The notes beneath the pieces are model-generated. The model saw nothing but the letters and a program-made list of their open reading frames with translations. It searched no databases and was not told the origin of the DNA. From positions 1-5,814 of the forward strand of contig JASHSN010000203.1 of the NCBI GenBank assembly GCA_030038695.1: DNA of 5,814 nt, written 5' to 3'. Position numbers and translations under genes: made by a program. The stretch is from Nitrososphaeraceae archaeon (GTDB lineage: Archaea; Thermoproteota; Nitrososphaeria; Nitrososphaerales; Nitrososphaeraceae). Positions 1-5,177 of this stretch are shown here, piece after piece; position 1 is the first letter of the stretch, and each line of letters starts with the position of its first letter.

Positions 1-819
1 CCAGGATGGGAGCGGTCATATGCATTCATAGCTACACAACCAGGGTTCTTCAAGTATCATTGTGAAGGTATCGGAGTAATTTCGATGGACCAGCATGTAT
101 TTTCTGGAATGGTTGGAGGTGTTATAGTTGATCCTGCTAACGGATACCAAGGCTATGTATACCCCACATACTCTGACACTGGCGTACCTATAAAGCAGGC
201 TGTAAGTCCATTTGCAAAAGAAGTTCAATATATCTTTTCAGAATGGTACCTAACAAAGGACGGTGGCTACAATTCAACTGCAATGTTCAACCATGAACCG
301 ACATACACATGGATAAATGGTATTCCTTTTGGATATGATCCAGTAGTCACAAAGACACCCGGTGCTATTCCTCTGCAATTCAATAAAGGAGACCATGTTA
401 GGTTCTTTCTACTGAATGAAGGAGACAATATGGTGAACTTTCACATAGTAGGTGGGCAATTAGACAGAGTGATTTCGGGTCAAGTAGTCCAAGGATGGGG
501 CAAACAAACATACTTGCTTGGTGGCTCAAATGATGCGATAATAGACGTAGTGTTCAACAAGGCAGGTGCATTTGCTCCTCTAAATCATGACTATGCTGAT
601 CTATTCAAAGGACAAGCAAGCATATTGGTAGTAAATGGTCCTGACGGTCAACCAGGTAAAACCTTAGGTCTTAAAAACACACTTAATCCTTCAAATGCTA
701 TTCCACCCATGGGCAAGGATAGCATACCCGTACCAACCACGCCATATCAATTAGGAACACCGCTTGTGTGGCATCCGACCGCGCCCCTAAAAGTGTGTAC
801 GAAGGAAACCTGTTTGTAA
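1..819 (+). CDS. nirK: NirK-type two-domain copper oxidase (nitrite reductase-like), 5' partial
   Basis: The frame is open from base 1 with no start, so this is the C-terminal 272 residues of a longer gene; an internal ATG at 85 falls inside the copper site and is not the start. Window residues H20-C21 (YHCEG), H32 and M37 (DQHVFSGM) form the pattern of NirK domain 1: His for type 2 copper, then Cys, His and Met for type 1 copper. HC is not followed by His, so a laccase-type trinuclear centre is unlikely. Domain 2 shows FHIVGG (H148), matching the NirK HLIGG segment that donates the third type 2 ligand from the neighbouring subunit, and NHD (H196) near the barrel end. NirK reduces nitrite to NO outside the membrane and works as a trimer. 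The tail after about residue 210 is Pro-rich and ends with two cysteines (C266, C271). I see no histidine between residues 99 and 131, where the second catalytic His of bacterial NirK would be expected. It could be a related two-domain multicopper oxidase, but NirK fits best. Confidence 0.82.
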   Translation, partial: PGWERSYAFIATQPGFFKYHCEGIGVISMDQHVFSGMVGGVIVDPANGYQGYVYPTYSDTGVPIKQAVSPFAKEVQYIFSEWYLTKDGGYNSTAMFNHEPTYTWINGIPFGYDPVVTKTPGAIPLQFNKGDHVRFFLLNEGDNMVNFHIVGGQLDRVISGQVVQGWGKQTYLLGGSNDAIIDVVFNKAGAFAPLNHDYADLFKGQASILVVNGPDGQPGKTLGLKNTLNPSNAIPPMGKDSIPVPTTPYQLGTPLVWHPTAPLKVCTKETCL

Positions 820-840
820 GCGCAATGGGTGAGCTACCGT

Positions 841-864
841 CTCCTTTTATTTTTTTAATTTGTT
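841..864 (+). terminator. T-rich terminator after nirK
   Basis: About 22 bp after the nirK stop codon there is a run of T4-A-T7 followed by AATTTG. Such T-tracts, without a strong hairpin, are the usual transcription stop in archaea. Confidence 0.6.
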
Positions 865-1202
865 CCGTTAGTTCGTCTGAAATATTTTCTATATCTTTTG
901 TGTAATTTCATGTGATCCTTTGTTTCTACATAGCTAAATTATTTTCTCTTCAATCTGATAAATTCCAAATAGGGATGTAGTTAAGCATCTTTTAGTGGCT
1001 TTTCAGGACCCTGATTGGTTTGTCCTTTTAGTACCAGCACCGATGGGAAATTACAGGACCTTGTAAACATTATTTATCAAAAGTTGATCTGACTGTCCTC
1101 CCGTTTCTAGCTCTGGTAGTTGATCTGTTGATTGTTGGGATTACGAATCCGCGTTAGAAGGATCCTTGAATCGTTGAAAATTTGTTACAATATTAATTAC
1201 TA
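865..1202. other. Gene-free intergenic stretch
   Basis: No ORF with a start codon and protein-like composition was found on either strand. It holds two weak direct repeats: CAGGACCCTG near 1006 with CAGGACCTTG near 1055, and the exact repeat AGTTGATCTG at 1082 and 1118. I see no RNA gene and no remnant that I can name. Confidence 0.5.
1082..1127 (+). repeat. 10-bp direct repeat pair, 36 bp apart
   Basis: AGTTGATCTG occurs exactly at 1082-1091 and 1118-1127, 76-90 bp upstream of the TATA box of the 1252 gene. It could be a regulator half-site pair or chance. Confidence 0.35.
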
Positions 1203-1213
1203 ACCTATAAATT
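1203..1213 (+). promoter_or_regulatory. TATA box for the 95-residue gene
   Basis: ACCTATAAATT matches an archaeal TATA box. Its centre (about 1209) predicts a transcript start near 1236 and a leader of about 16 nt before the TTG at 1252. Confidence 0.5.
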
Positions 1214-1251
1214 ACATGTTGTGAAATAAGAGTTGTAAAAAACACAAAACA

Positions 1252-1539
1252 TTGACTACTACATACCAATCAAGGCAGTTACCAATAGACGAATGTGAAG
1301 AATGGATATGGGATACTTTGGATAGTACGAAAGATTGTGGTTTTGAATACATAAAAGACGGAAATAAGGAATTTTTAATATTCAATACAAATGACTTCTT
1401 TGCAGATGCCAAAGCACTAGAAAAAATCAGAAAGACTACCGGAATGGAGTTGGTTCAAATGAATATGCATAATGGATATACCAAGTTATGGTTTGCTAGG
1501 TACGCATCAGAAAAAGACATCAAATTTAGAAGTATCTAG
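1252..1539 (+). CDS. Small hypothetical protein, 95 residues, TTG start
   Basis: I do not recognise a family. The frame has a stop at 1222 and no ATG or GTG before the protein-like part, so TTG at 1252 is the only sensible start. The product is soluble: no signal peptide or membrane segment. Residues 11-24 (PIDECEEWIWDTLD) look like an acidic helix, 28-45 like two strands, 47-63 (DFFADAKALEKIRKTTG) like an amphipathic helix, and 65-84 like further strands ending in KLWFARYA. This suggests a compact alpha/beta fold. There are only two Cys (15 and 29), so zinc binding is unlikely. It stands alone behind its own TATA box and converges on the receiver gene with about 52 bp between the two stops. 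Sequence character and codon use look like a real gene. The function is unknown. Confidence 0.7.
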   Translation: MTTTYQSRQLPIDECEEWIWDTLDSTKDCGFEYIKDGNKEFLIFNTNDFFADAKALEKIRKTTGMELVQMNMHNGYTKLWFARYASEKDIKFRSI

Positions 1540-1591
1540 TAAAACGTGAACGACCTCCAGCTATTTTACATGATACTAGAAACAACTACTT

Positions 1592-2002
1592 TTAATACAG
1601 TTTTACATTAACGTTGATATGTTTACTTATCGCACTGGTTAAATCCTTCAGTGAAATCGGTTTTTGGATAAACCCATCTATCTTAACTGATGGTAAAAGT
1701 CGTCTAAACTCAATATCATCGATTTCAAAAGCTGTCATAAAGAGCACTTTTATCTGTGGTCTAATCTCCTTGACTTTTTTTATGAATTCATATCCGTTCA
1801 ATTTTGGCATCCTGAGATCGGATATAACTAGGCCATACTGTTCAGAATTTATTTGAAAATGTTCCAATGCTAATAAAGGGTCCGTAAACGCAAATACCTG
1901 AATACCTTGCTTTTCTAATCCTTGTCTGAAAACTGTGATAATATCAAATTCGTCATCGACTAACAAGACCGCATTAGCATCAGACTGCAACGAGGATTCC
2001 AA
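1592..2002 (-). CDS. Stand-alone response-regulator receiver protein (CheY-like)
   Basis: The 136-residue product is a single receiver domain of normal length, with no output domain. The acidic pocket is D16-D17 (LLVDDE), the phosphate acceptor D62 (VISDLRMP), the switch Thr T90 (FMTA) and the conserved K114-P115 (IQKP), so all catalytic residues are present. Such proteins take phosphate from a histidine kinase and pass the signal by protein contact; no kinase lies in this window, so the partner is unknown. The start is uncertain. TTG at 2002 is used, with a GGAG 12 nt upstream and a TATA box about 43 nt upstream. TTG at 1990 is an alternative, and a CTG at 2020-2018 sits almost where the transcript should begin. 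It converges on the 1252 gene. Confidence 0.9.
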   Translation of the reverse strand: MESSLQSDANAVLLVDDEFDIITVFRQGLEKQGIQVFAFTDPLLALEHFQINSEQYGLVISDLRMPKLNGYEFIKKVKEIRPQIKVLFMTAFEIDDIEFRRLLPSVKIDGFIQKPISLKDLTSAISKHINVNVKLY

Positions 2003-2037
2003 CTGTTGTTTACACTCCAGATAGTACTAGTATTAGA

Positions 2038-2050
2038 AGTTTTATATAGG
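2038..2050 (-). promoter_or_regulatory. TATA box of the receiver gene
   Basis: On the minus strand this reads CCTATATAAAACT, a near-ideal archaeal TATA box. It places the transcript start near 2018, directly at the GGAG (2018-2015) before the TTG start. Confidence 0.6.
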
Positions 2051-2398
2051 ATTTTCCAAAAAATAATCATAACCAGATTACAATACAATCAGTTGGCAGC
2101 TCAGAACAACCAATCTATGGAAATTATTGGAATAAGATTCCACAGGTTTCATTTTTTATGCTTTGTTGAGCATAATATATTAGTGTTCGTATATCGATAA
2201 AATCGTAATGTATACAAATGTTAAGGCTCCCGTCTGATTTCTTGTACTTTATCACGAACGCTCATGAAAGTAGAATACTTCGGAGCCACTAATCCATAAT
2301 ATTATACCGTTCAGCACTATATAATCGCTCGCTATCTACTTTCATCGTCCGTTTGAGATTATAAAACTCTATACTTTTGCCGAGTTATGAGTCAGGGA
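2051..2398. other. Gene-poor stretch with a foldable element
   Basis: No convincing ORF was found on either strand. Two very short minus-strand ORFs (14 and 18 codons) are not supported. Its main content is the inverted-repeat element at 2225-2287 and the extra arm at 2335-2345. Confidence 0.5.
2225..2287 (-). other. Possible structured RNA element
   Basis: GGCTCC (2225-2230) and GGAGCC (2282-2287) close a 63-nt segment. Inside, the minus strand can form a hairpin over 2272-2245: TACTTTCATGA, loop GCGT, then TCGTG, a 2-nt bulge and AAAGTA. One pair is G-U on the minus strand and would be a C-A mismatch on the plus strand, which favours a minus-strand RNA. The segment ATGAAAGTAGA (2264-2274) also has an exact complement at 2335-2345, giving an alternative fold. 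It is not a tRNA: there is no T-arm next to the closing stem. Function unknown. Confidence 0.3.
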
Positions 2399-2515
2399 TT
2401 ATTGTAGTGGCGACCAGTGGTAAATTTCTCTTTTCTTCTCGACACATCTCCAACATATTCGTTGGCTAAAGGCGTGCAAAGTTCTACAAACAGGACATTT
2501 TGTAACACCATTCAT
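2399..2515 (-). CDS. Zinc-ribbon mini-protein, 38 residues, amber codon upstream
   Basis: The ORF from ATG at 2515 encodes 38 residues with a clear metal-binding core, C7-PV-C10 and C21-WR-C24, ten residues between the pairs, then a basic helix (VEKKREI). Such miniature zinc ribbons are common in thaumarchaea and mostly unassigned; nucleic-acid or protein binding is a guess. The best ribosome site lies further up: AAGGAGGT (2563-2556), 7 nt before an ATG at 2548 in the same frame. From that ATG only nine codons are read before TAG at 2521-2519, and the next-but-one codon is the ATG at 2515. So the gene is either an amber-disrupted 48-residue protein, or the 38-residue form restarts behind a nine-codon mini-ORF. 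A true coding past is well supported; present function is less sure. Confidence 0.6.
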   Translation of the reverse strand: MNGVTKCPVCRTLHAFSQRICWRCVEKKREIYHWSPLQ

Positions 2516-2555
2516 AACCTAGATATTTCCGTTATTATTAAAAGCCATCACTGAG

Positions 2556-2596
2556 ACCTCCTTTACTGATAAGTCATCGGTGTATCCACTTATCAG
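2556..2596 (-). promoter_or_regulatory. Strong ribosome site with hairpin in the leader of the zinc-ribbon gene
   Basis: The minus strand has AAGGAGGT, near-perfect pairing to the 16S end, with 7 nt spacing to ATG 2548. Just upstream lies a 9-bp inverted repeat, CTGATAAGT (2566-2574) and ACTTATCAG (2588-2596), with a 13-nt loop. The hairpin would end about 3 nt before the ribosome site. It may be a translational control element or a regulator operator. Confidence 0.5.
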
Positions 2597-2640
2597 ATCC
2601 CAAATCAACCATTTCTAACTCATTTTAGGTCTTGCAAACC

Positions 2641-2653
2641 CTATAAAAAATAT
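2641..2653. promoter_or_regulatory. TATA-like element usable on either strand
   Basis: CTATAAAAAATAT can serve as a TATA box. On the minus strand it predicts a transcript start near 2618 and a leader of about 70 nt for the zinc-ribbon gene, containing the hairpin. On the plus strand it lies just before the receiver-like remnant. Confidence 0.3.
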
Positions 2654-2802
2654 GTGAGTTGGTAGTAATCAATGACGAATTTTACGGTACTTTGGGAGCA
2701 AGATGAAGAAATCTCCACCAGGCTTTAGGAGAGAACGAGGTCAGATGTGTGTTTACAAACGGTCCTTAAAGATCAGCAGACGTAATAGTTCCTGATAATT
2801 GA
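2653..2802 (+). pseudogene. Decayed receiver-domain remnant
   Basis: One plus-strand frame reads ELVVINDEF, a stop at 2704, then NLHQALGENEVRCVFTNGP, a stop at 2767, then RSADVIVPDN and a stop at 2800. This follows the first half of a thaumarchaeal receiver domain: LVVDDE strand, helix with ALEEN, then an AFTNP-like strand and turn, much as VLLVDDEFD and QVFAFTDP in the intact receiver at 1592-2002. Three stops, one lost Asp (IND for VDD) and no clear phosphate-acceptor segment show that it is dead. It probably derives from a paralogue of the neighbouring receiver gene. The match is by eye and short. Confidence 0.4.
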
Positions 2803-2888
2803 CTTTTTAGTGCGTCTGTACGCGGTCTACTCGTATCAGCATTGATTCAGGTAACATTGGTCCATTCTCGCCTCATTCACCACTGTGA

Positions 2889-3288
2889 TTGGTTGTTCAC
2901 GCATTTCATTTTCGTAAGATCAACAATAGTGGGCTGAGCTGGAAGATAGCCACACCTGTTCCAGCCGTCTTTACAAGAGGTGCTTCATTGCTACCCGACA
3001 ATATGTCTGTCATGAAATCAATTATCATTCAGGCACAAGCGAAGCAAGAGTTTCTGAAATTCCTACAATATCGATTAGTGGTGTGTTTGCATGTTTTGAT
3101 CCATAAACCTGGGTATGGTGGCATCATAATGGCCCGCACCACCCCTAAGTTCCAAGACAGGATGTTTTGGAAGAGCAAAGGTCCAAAGATAATGTGTATT
3201 GACGAAATCGATAAACTCCCAAAGCTATTCTATGTTGTTGGCTCCGCGAGATGAAGAATTGCATCACCTAATACAAGGATGTATATAG
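2889..3288 (+). pseudogene. Broken AAA+ ATPase-like gene remnant
   Basis: The frame is open for 121 codons from a TTG at 2889 and stops at 3252-3254. Residues 101-110 (IMCIDEIDKL) form a typical AAA+ Walker B motif (hhhhDE), preceded by GPK as in archaeal AAA+ proteins with RPK before Walker B. Residues 68-77 (HVLIHKPGYG) resemble the strand and start of a Walker A loop, but the GK(S/T) is missing and only about 27 residues separate the two motifs instead of the usual 50 or so. This suggests an internal deletion. After K112 the likely continuation LLAPRDEELHHLIQ lies in the +1 frame (3235-3288), a frameshift. Walker A is destroyed and sensor regions are absent, so it cannot be an active ATPase. 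Residues 1-60 have no family I can name. Confidence 0.45.
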
Positions 3289-3344
3289 GTAATATATTTC
3301 TAGTTAATAGTGGATAATATTGCAGGGTCGGACTTGATGTGGTT

Positions 3345-3351
3345 AGAGGAG
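3345..3351 (+). promoter_or_regulatory. Ribosome site that fixes the start of the zinc-finger gene
   Basis: AGAGGAG lies 11 nt before ATG 3363. No comparable site precedes the in-frame GTG at 3339, so the ATG is preferred. Confidence 0.5.
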
Positions 3352-3362
3352 ATGAAAATCAA

Positions 3363-3530
3363 ATGGAAAAGAGGTTAACATCCACAAGACCACTTACTGA
3401 ACAGAAAGGCAAAACGAAATTCTGTGCACTGTGTGGTAACGTAGCTACTCAAGAAGCGTTGTTCGAGGTAGAAGGGAGCGTTACTTTAATAGAAAAATAC
3501 TGCGATATGTGTATAAAGAAAATAAAGTAG
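3363..3530 (+). CDS. Small zinc-finger protein, 55 residues
   Basis: Two CxxC pairs, C21-AL-C24 and C47-DM-C50, are placed to bind one zinc ion as a zinc ribbon or treble-clef-like finger. Between them lies ATQEALFEVEGSVTLIEKY, a likely beta-hairpin. The N-terminus (residues 1-19) is basic and probably flexible, and the C-terminus ends in a lysine-rich helix (IKKIK). No catalytic residues, membrane segment or signal peptide are visible. The CALCG...YCDMC layout is typical of small conserved proteins in ammonia-oxidising archaea whose role is not known; binding of nucleic acid or a protein partner is inference. The start at ATG 3363 is chosen from the upstream AGAGGAG; a GTG at 3339 would add eight residues. 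It appears to be a single-gene unit behind decayed genes. Confidence 0.75.
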   Translation: MEKRLTSTRPLTEQKGKTKFCALCGNVATQEALFEVEGSVTLIEKYCDMCIKKIK

Positions 3531-3629
3531 TACTACCAAGATTGTTGCAAAATTACTTTTGATGGACTGAAAACGCTTTTCGCGCAGAAGTTGCGTTTGC
3601 AGGCTATTAAAGCAATTACAAAATCAAAA

Positions 3630-3662
3630 GGAAGGTGGGTCTAAAAACGCCGACCCTTTTCC
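3630..3662 (-). terminator. Hairpin with T-tract, possible minus-strand terminator
   Basis: GGGTC (3637-3641) pairs with GACCC (3652-3656) around a 10-nt loop, and GGAA (3630-3633) with TTCC (3659-3662) extends the stem past a small internal loop. On the minus strand the stem is followed by TTTTGATTTTG, the layout of an intrinsic terminator. On the plus strand no T-tract follows. There is no clear minus-strand gene directly before it. Confidence 0.35.
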
Positions 3663-3690
3663 TCGAAGTTAACCACAATAAGTGCCGTTG

Positions 3691-3698
3691 GTATATAA
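3691..3698 (+). promoter_or_regulatory. TATA box before a tiny leaderless ORF
   Basis: GTATATAA is a good archaeal TATA box. Its centre near 3695 predicts a transcript start near 3722, three bases from ATG 3725. Confidence 0.4.
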
Positions 3699-3724
3699 CC
3701 AAACACGAAGATTATTCCATAAGA

Positions 3725-3778
3725 ATGAAATATGCGATTATGATAGATTGGTTTGATGTGTTCTTGTTCCCATATTAG
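3725..3778 (+). CDS. Possible 17-codon leaderless ORF ending in a palindrome
   Basis: ATG 3725 opens a 17-residue frame (MKYAIMIDWFDVFLFPY), hydrophobic and aromatic. The stop TAG (3776-3778) lies inside the left arm of the palindrome at 3770-3797. The start falls where a leaderless message from the TATA box at 3691 would begin. A 17-codon frame is well within chance, so this is only a candidate. It could be a leader peptide, a small membrane peptide, or the shadow of a small RNA. Confidence 0.2.
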   Translation: MKYAIMIDWFDVFLFPY

Positions 3779-3797
3779 GGCCGTGGCCCTAATATGG
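3770..3797. repeat. 28-bp near-perfect palindrome
   Basis: CCATATTAGGGCC (3770-3782) and its exact reverse complement GGCCCTAATATGG (3785-3797) are separated only by GT. As RNA it would form an 11-12 bp stem with a short loop; as DNA it is a symmetrical site for a dimeric protein. No T-tract follows on either strand, so a simple terminator is unlikely. Confidence 0.85.
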
Positions 3798-3940
3798 TAC
3801 ATTATATCATACTATAACATAGCGGTCGCATTATCTTCATAGATAGTAAAACAGAACCAGTTTCGGTTTTGATATAGAATGTTCTCCGCTGAACATGTGT
3901 CGCTGAGCCTCAATATTCGTTGTTGGTATGGCCACTCATA

Positions 3941-3976
3941 CAAATAAAAAAGGGTTTGAGTGGTTTTTCAACCATT
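3941..3976 (-). terminator. T-rich terminator of the Gly-rich peptide gene
   Basis: On the minus strand, 20-55 bp after the stop codon, there is a small hairpin GGTT-GAAA-AACC followed by AAACCCTTTTTTATTTG. The T6-A-T3 tract is a good archaeal stop signal. Confidence 0.55.
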
Positions 3977-3995
3977 CGATTGATTGCAGCGGACT

Positions 3996-4211
3996 TTACC
4001 AGCCCCAGCCGCCGCCGAAGCCGCAACAGCCACAACAGCTGAAGCAGCCACAACAGCCGCCGAACCCGCCCCAGCCGCCGCCGAAGCCGCCGCCCCAGCC
4101 GCCGCCCCATGCCAAAGCTTGGTGGGTTGATACTATCGGACCTGCAGCAAACAGTAATACTGCTGCCGCAACAGCTATGATGCCGAATACTACGCTTGTT
4201 TTTGTATTCAT
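3996..4211 (-). CDS. Secreted Gly/Trp/Cys-rich peptide, 71 residues
   Basis: The product starts MNTKTSVVFGIIAVAAAVLLFAAG: a lysine, then a hydrophobic segment (residues 7-27), then a likely signal-peptidase site after A32-L33-A34. The mature part (35-71) has 20 Gly, 7 Cys, 5 Trp, 4 Phe and one Ser and nothing else. Gly-Trp repeats (WGGGWGGGFGGGWGG) are followed by the almost symmetrical block CCGCFSCCGCC (53-63), ending in GWGW. It is therefore an exported or membrane-anchored low-complexity peptide. A cell-surface, adhesion or metal-binding role is inference. ATG at 4211 is chosen because the TATA box (4241-4250) fits a 7-nt leader; the TTG at 4223 would lie too close. The GC-rich tract differs sharply from its AT-rich surroundings. 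The plus strand over the same bases encodes a Pro/Gln-rich shadow. Confidence 0.75.
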   Translation of the reverse strand: MNTKTSVVFGIIAVAAAVLLFAAGPIVSTHQALAWGGGWGGGFGGGWGGFGGCCGCFSCCGCCGFGGGWGW

Positions 4212-4240
4212 TTGCACCAACAATTTATCTCACTAATTAC

Positions 4241-4250
4241 TTATACATAA
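4241..4250 (-). promoter_or_regulatory. TATA box of the Gly-rich peptide gene
   Basis: The minus strand reads TTATGTATAA. Its centre near 4245 predicts a transcript start near 4218, 7 nt before ATG 4211. Confidence 0.4.
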
Positions 4251-5146
4251 TGATACTTCTATACATCATGTAGATATAGTAATTATATGCATAAGGAGAA
4301 TGCAATATATTAATTCTTTTTATTTATTACAATCATATACTAGATCATTATCTCTTTTTGTTATCGGATTTAGAGGGGAAGACAGACACTGCGCGTGTGA
4401 ATAAAAAGCTCCCAAGTGAAACTCAGTCATCAAGTATCTGGAAATAACTAAAATCCACCACGCTTGAATAATTTATTCAGCTTTAATTTCACAAGATGAT
4501 TGGTTAGGTTTGATCTTTAGTAATTATGTACTTATTTTCTCGCTTCAATAGATAGCTACGATCATTCTAGAACAACATTTATTGCATTTGGTTGAAAGAC
4601 AGCATATATCCACCTAAAATGATTTAGATTATATCACTATTGCAAATGAAGCTTCTTATTTATATCCGCTCTCCTTATGTAAATTATGAGTCTATTATGG
4701 TAAAGGTGTTTATTATTTTGAAAAAGTCGACGGCGTACCAATCATACATATATTCTTGATCATGGTGTAAACTAATTCAACAACCTTCATAATTAAGAGA
4801 AAAAAAGAATCGTGAAAAAGACGTTTATGTTCATGATGTCTGTCATACGAATCGATGGATAGGGTCATTCTGATAGATGGATGACTAATCGAATGGAGAG
4901 ATACAGGGTAAAGAATATTCTATCAACATGCCATGACTAACCGTATGCTTGAAACGATGAAAATGCGTGACGGGTTACGGCCTTCATCCCCTTCATACAG
5001 ACAGACCCTCTTGCAATATCTCATTATTTCTATAAATCCCCGATGTTTTATTAATATGCCGACAATGATATTGGTGAGACTAGTATATCTAGCCAATCGT
5101 GGTTCCTGGCTGGACCAACGCATTACAATTTTACCTACACACAACA
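4251..5146. other. Long gene-free stretch
   Basis: About 900 bp of AT-rich DNA without a supportable gene. There are several 20-73 codon frames (for example 4300-4404 on plus, 4320-4430 on minus, and opposed frames at 4923-5151), but none has a family motif plus a good start. A short frame at 4690-4770 (VYYGKGVYYFEKVDGVP) looks protein-like yet lacks a start codon and may be a gene scar. There is no tRNA, no CRISPR and no insertion-sequence ends. Confidence 0.5.
4881..4947 (+). repeat. 15-bp imperfect direct repeat, 52 bp apart
   Basis: ATGACTAATCGAATG (4881-4895) and ATGACTAACCGTATG (4933-4947) agree at 13 of 15 bases. Both could encode MTNRM, but the offset of 52 bp puts them in different frames. 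Confidence 0.5.
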
Positions 5147-5157
5147 GTTAATATATA
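5147..5157 (+). promoter_or_regulatory. TATA box for a leaderless Cys-rich gene
   Basis: GTTAATATATA is a TATA box whose centre near 5152 lies 26 bp before ATG 5178. That is the spacing expected when transcription starts at the start codon itself. Confidence 0.5.
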
Positions 5158-5177
5158 TGCATGTCTTCTATGATGGA

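Noticed and set aside
16..228. Minus-strand 70-residue ORF
   Set aside because: Shadow of nirK.
830..905. Minus-strand frame DIENISDELTEQIKKIKG opposite the nirK terminator
   Set aside because: There is no start codon after the preceding stop, and it continues antisense through the nirK end; probably the complement of a T-rich tract.
1212..1412. Minus-strand 66-residue ORF
   Set aside because: Shadow of the 95-residue plus-strand gene; no motif.
1614..1856. Plus-strand 80-residue ORF
   Set aside because: Antisense shadow of the receiver gene, whose active-site residues are all intact.
2006..2200. Plus-strand 64-residue ORF
   Set aside because: It runs over the promoter of the receiver gene and shows no family feature or start signal.
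2906..3028. Minus-strand 40-residue frame containing GSNEAPLVKTAGTGVAI, like the GDGxNDAP hinge of P-type ATPases and HAD phosphatases
   Set aside because: The essential Asp residues are missing, nothing else of the family is nearby, and it opposes the frame that holds a clear Walker B motif. A frameshift-aware search could reopen it.
3928..4236. Plus-strand Pro/Gln-rich ORF of 102 residues
   Set aside because: It is the complement of the Gly/Trp-rich tract of the minus-strand gene, which has a signal peptide, TATA box and terminator.
4300..4404. 34-codon plus-strand ORF after AAGGAGA
   Set aside because: The ribosome site is only one base from the ATG and the peptide has no recognisable feature.
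4320..4430. 36-codon minus-strand ORF
   Set aside because: No promoter, ribosome site or motif; within chance length.
4690..4770. Protein-like frame VYYGKGVYYFEKVDGVP
   Set aside because: It has no start codon and is only 26 codons long; at most a gene scar.
4833..4875. Possible C/D-box small RNA (ATGATGT ... TCTGAT)
   Set aside because: The C box deviates from RTGATGA and no internal D'/C' pair is visible.
4923..5151. Two opposed frames of 72-73 residues
   Set aside because: Neither shows a domain motif, signal peptide or well-spaced promoter; the composition does not favour either strand.
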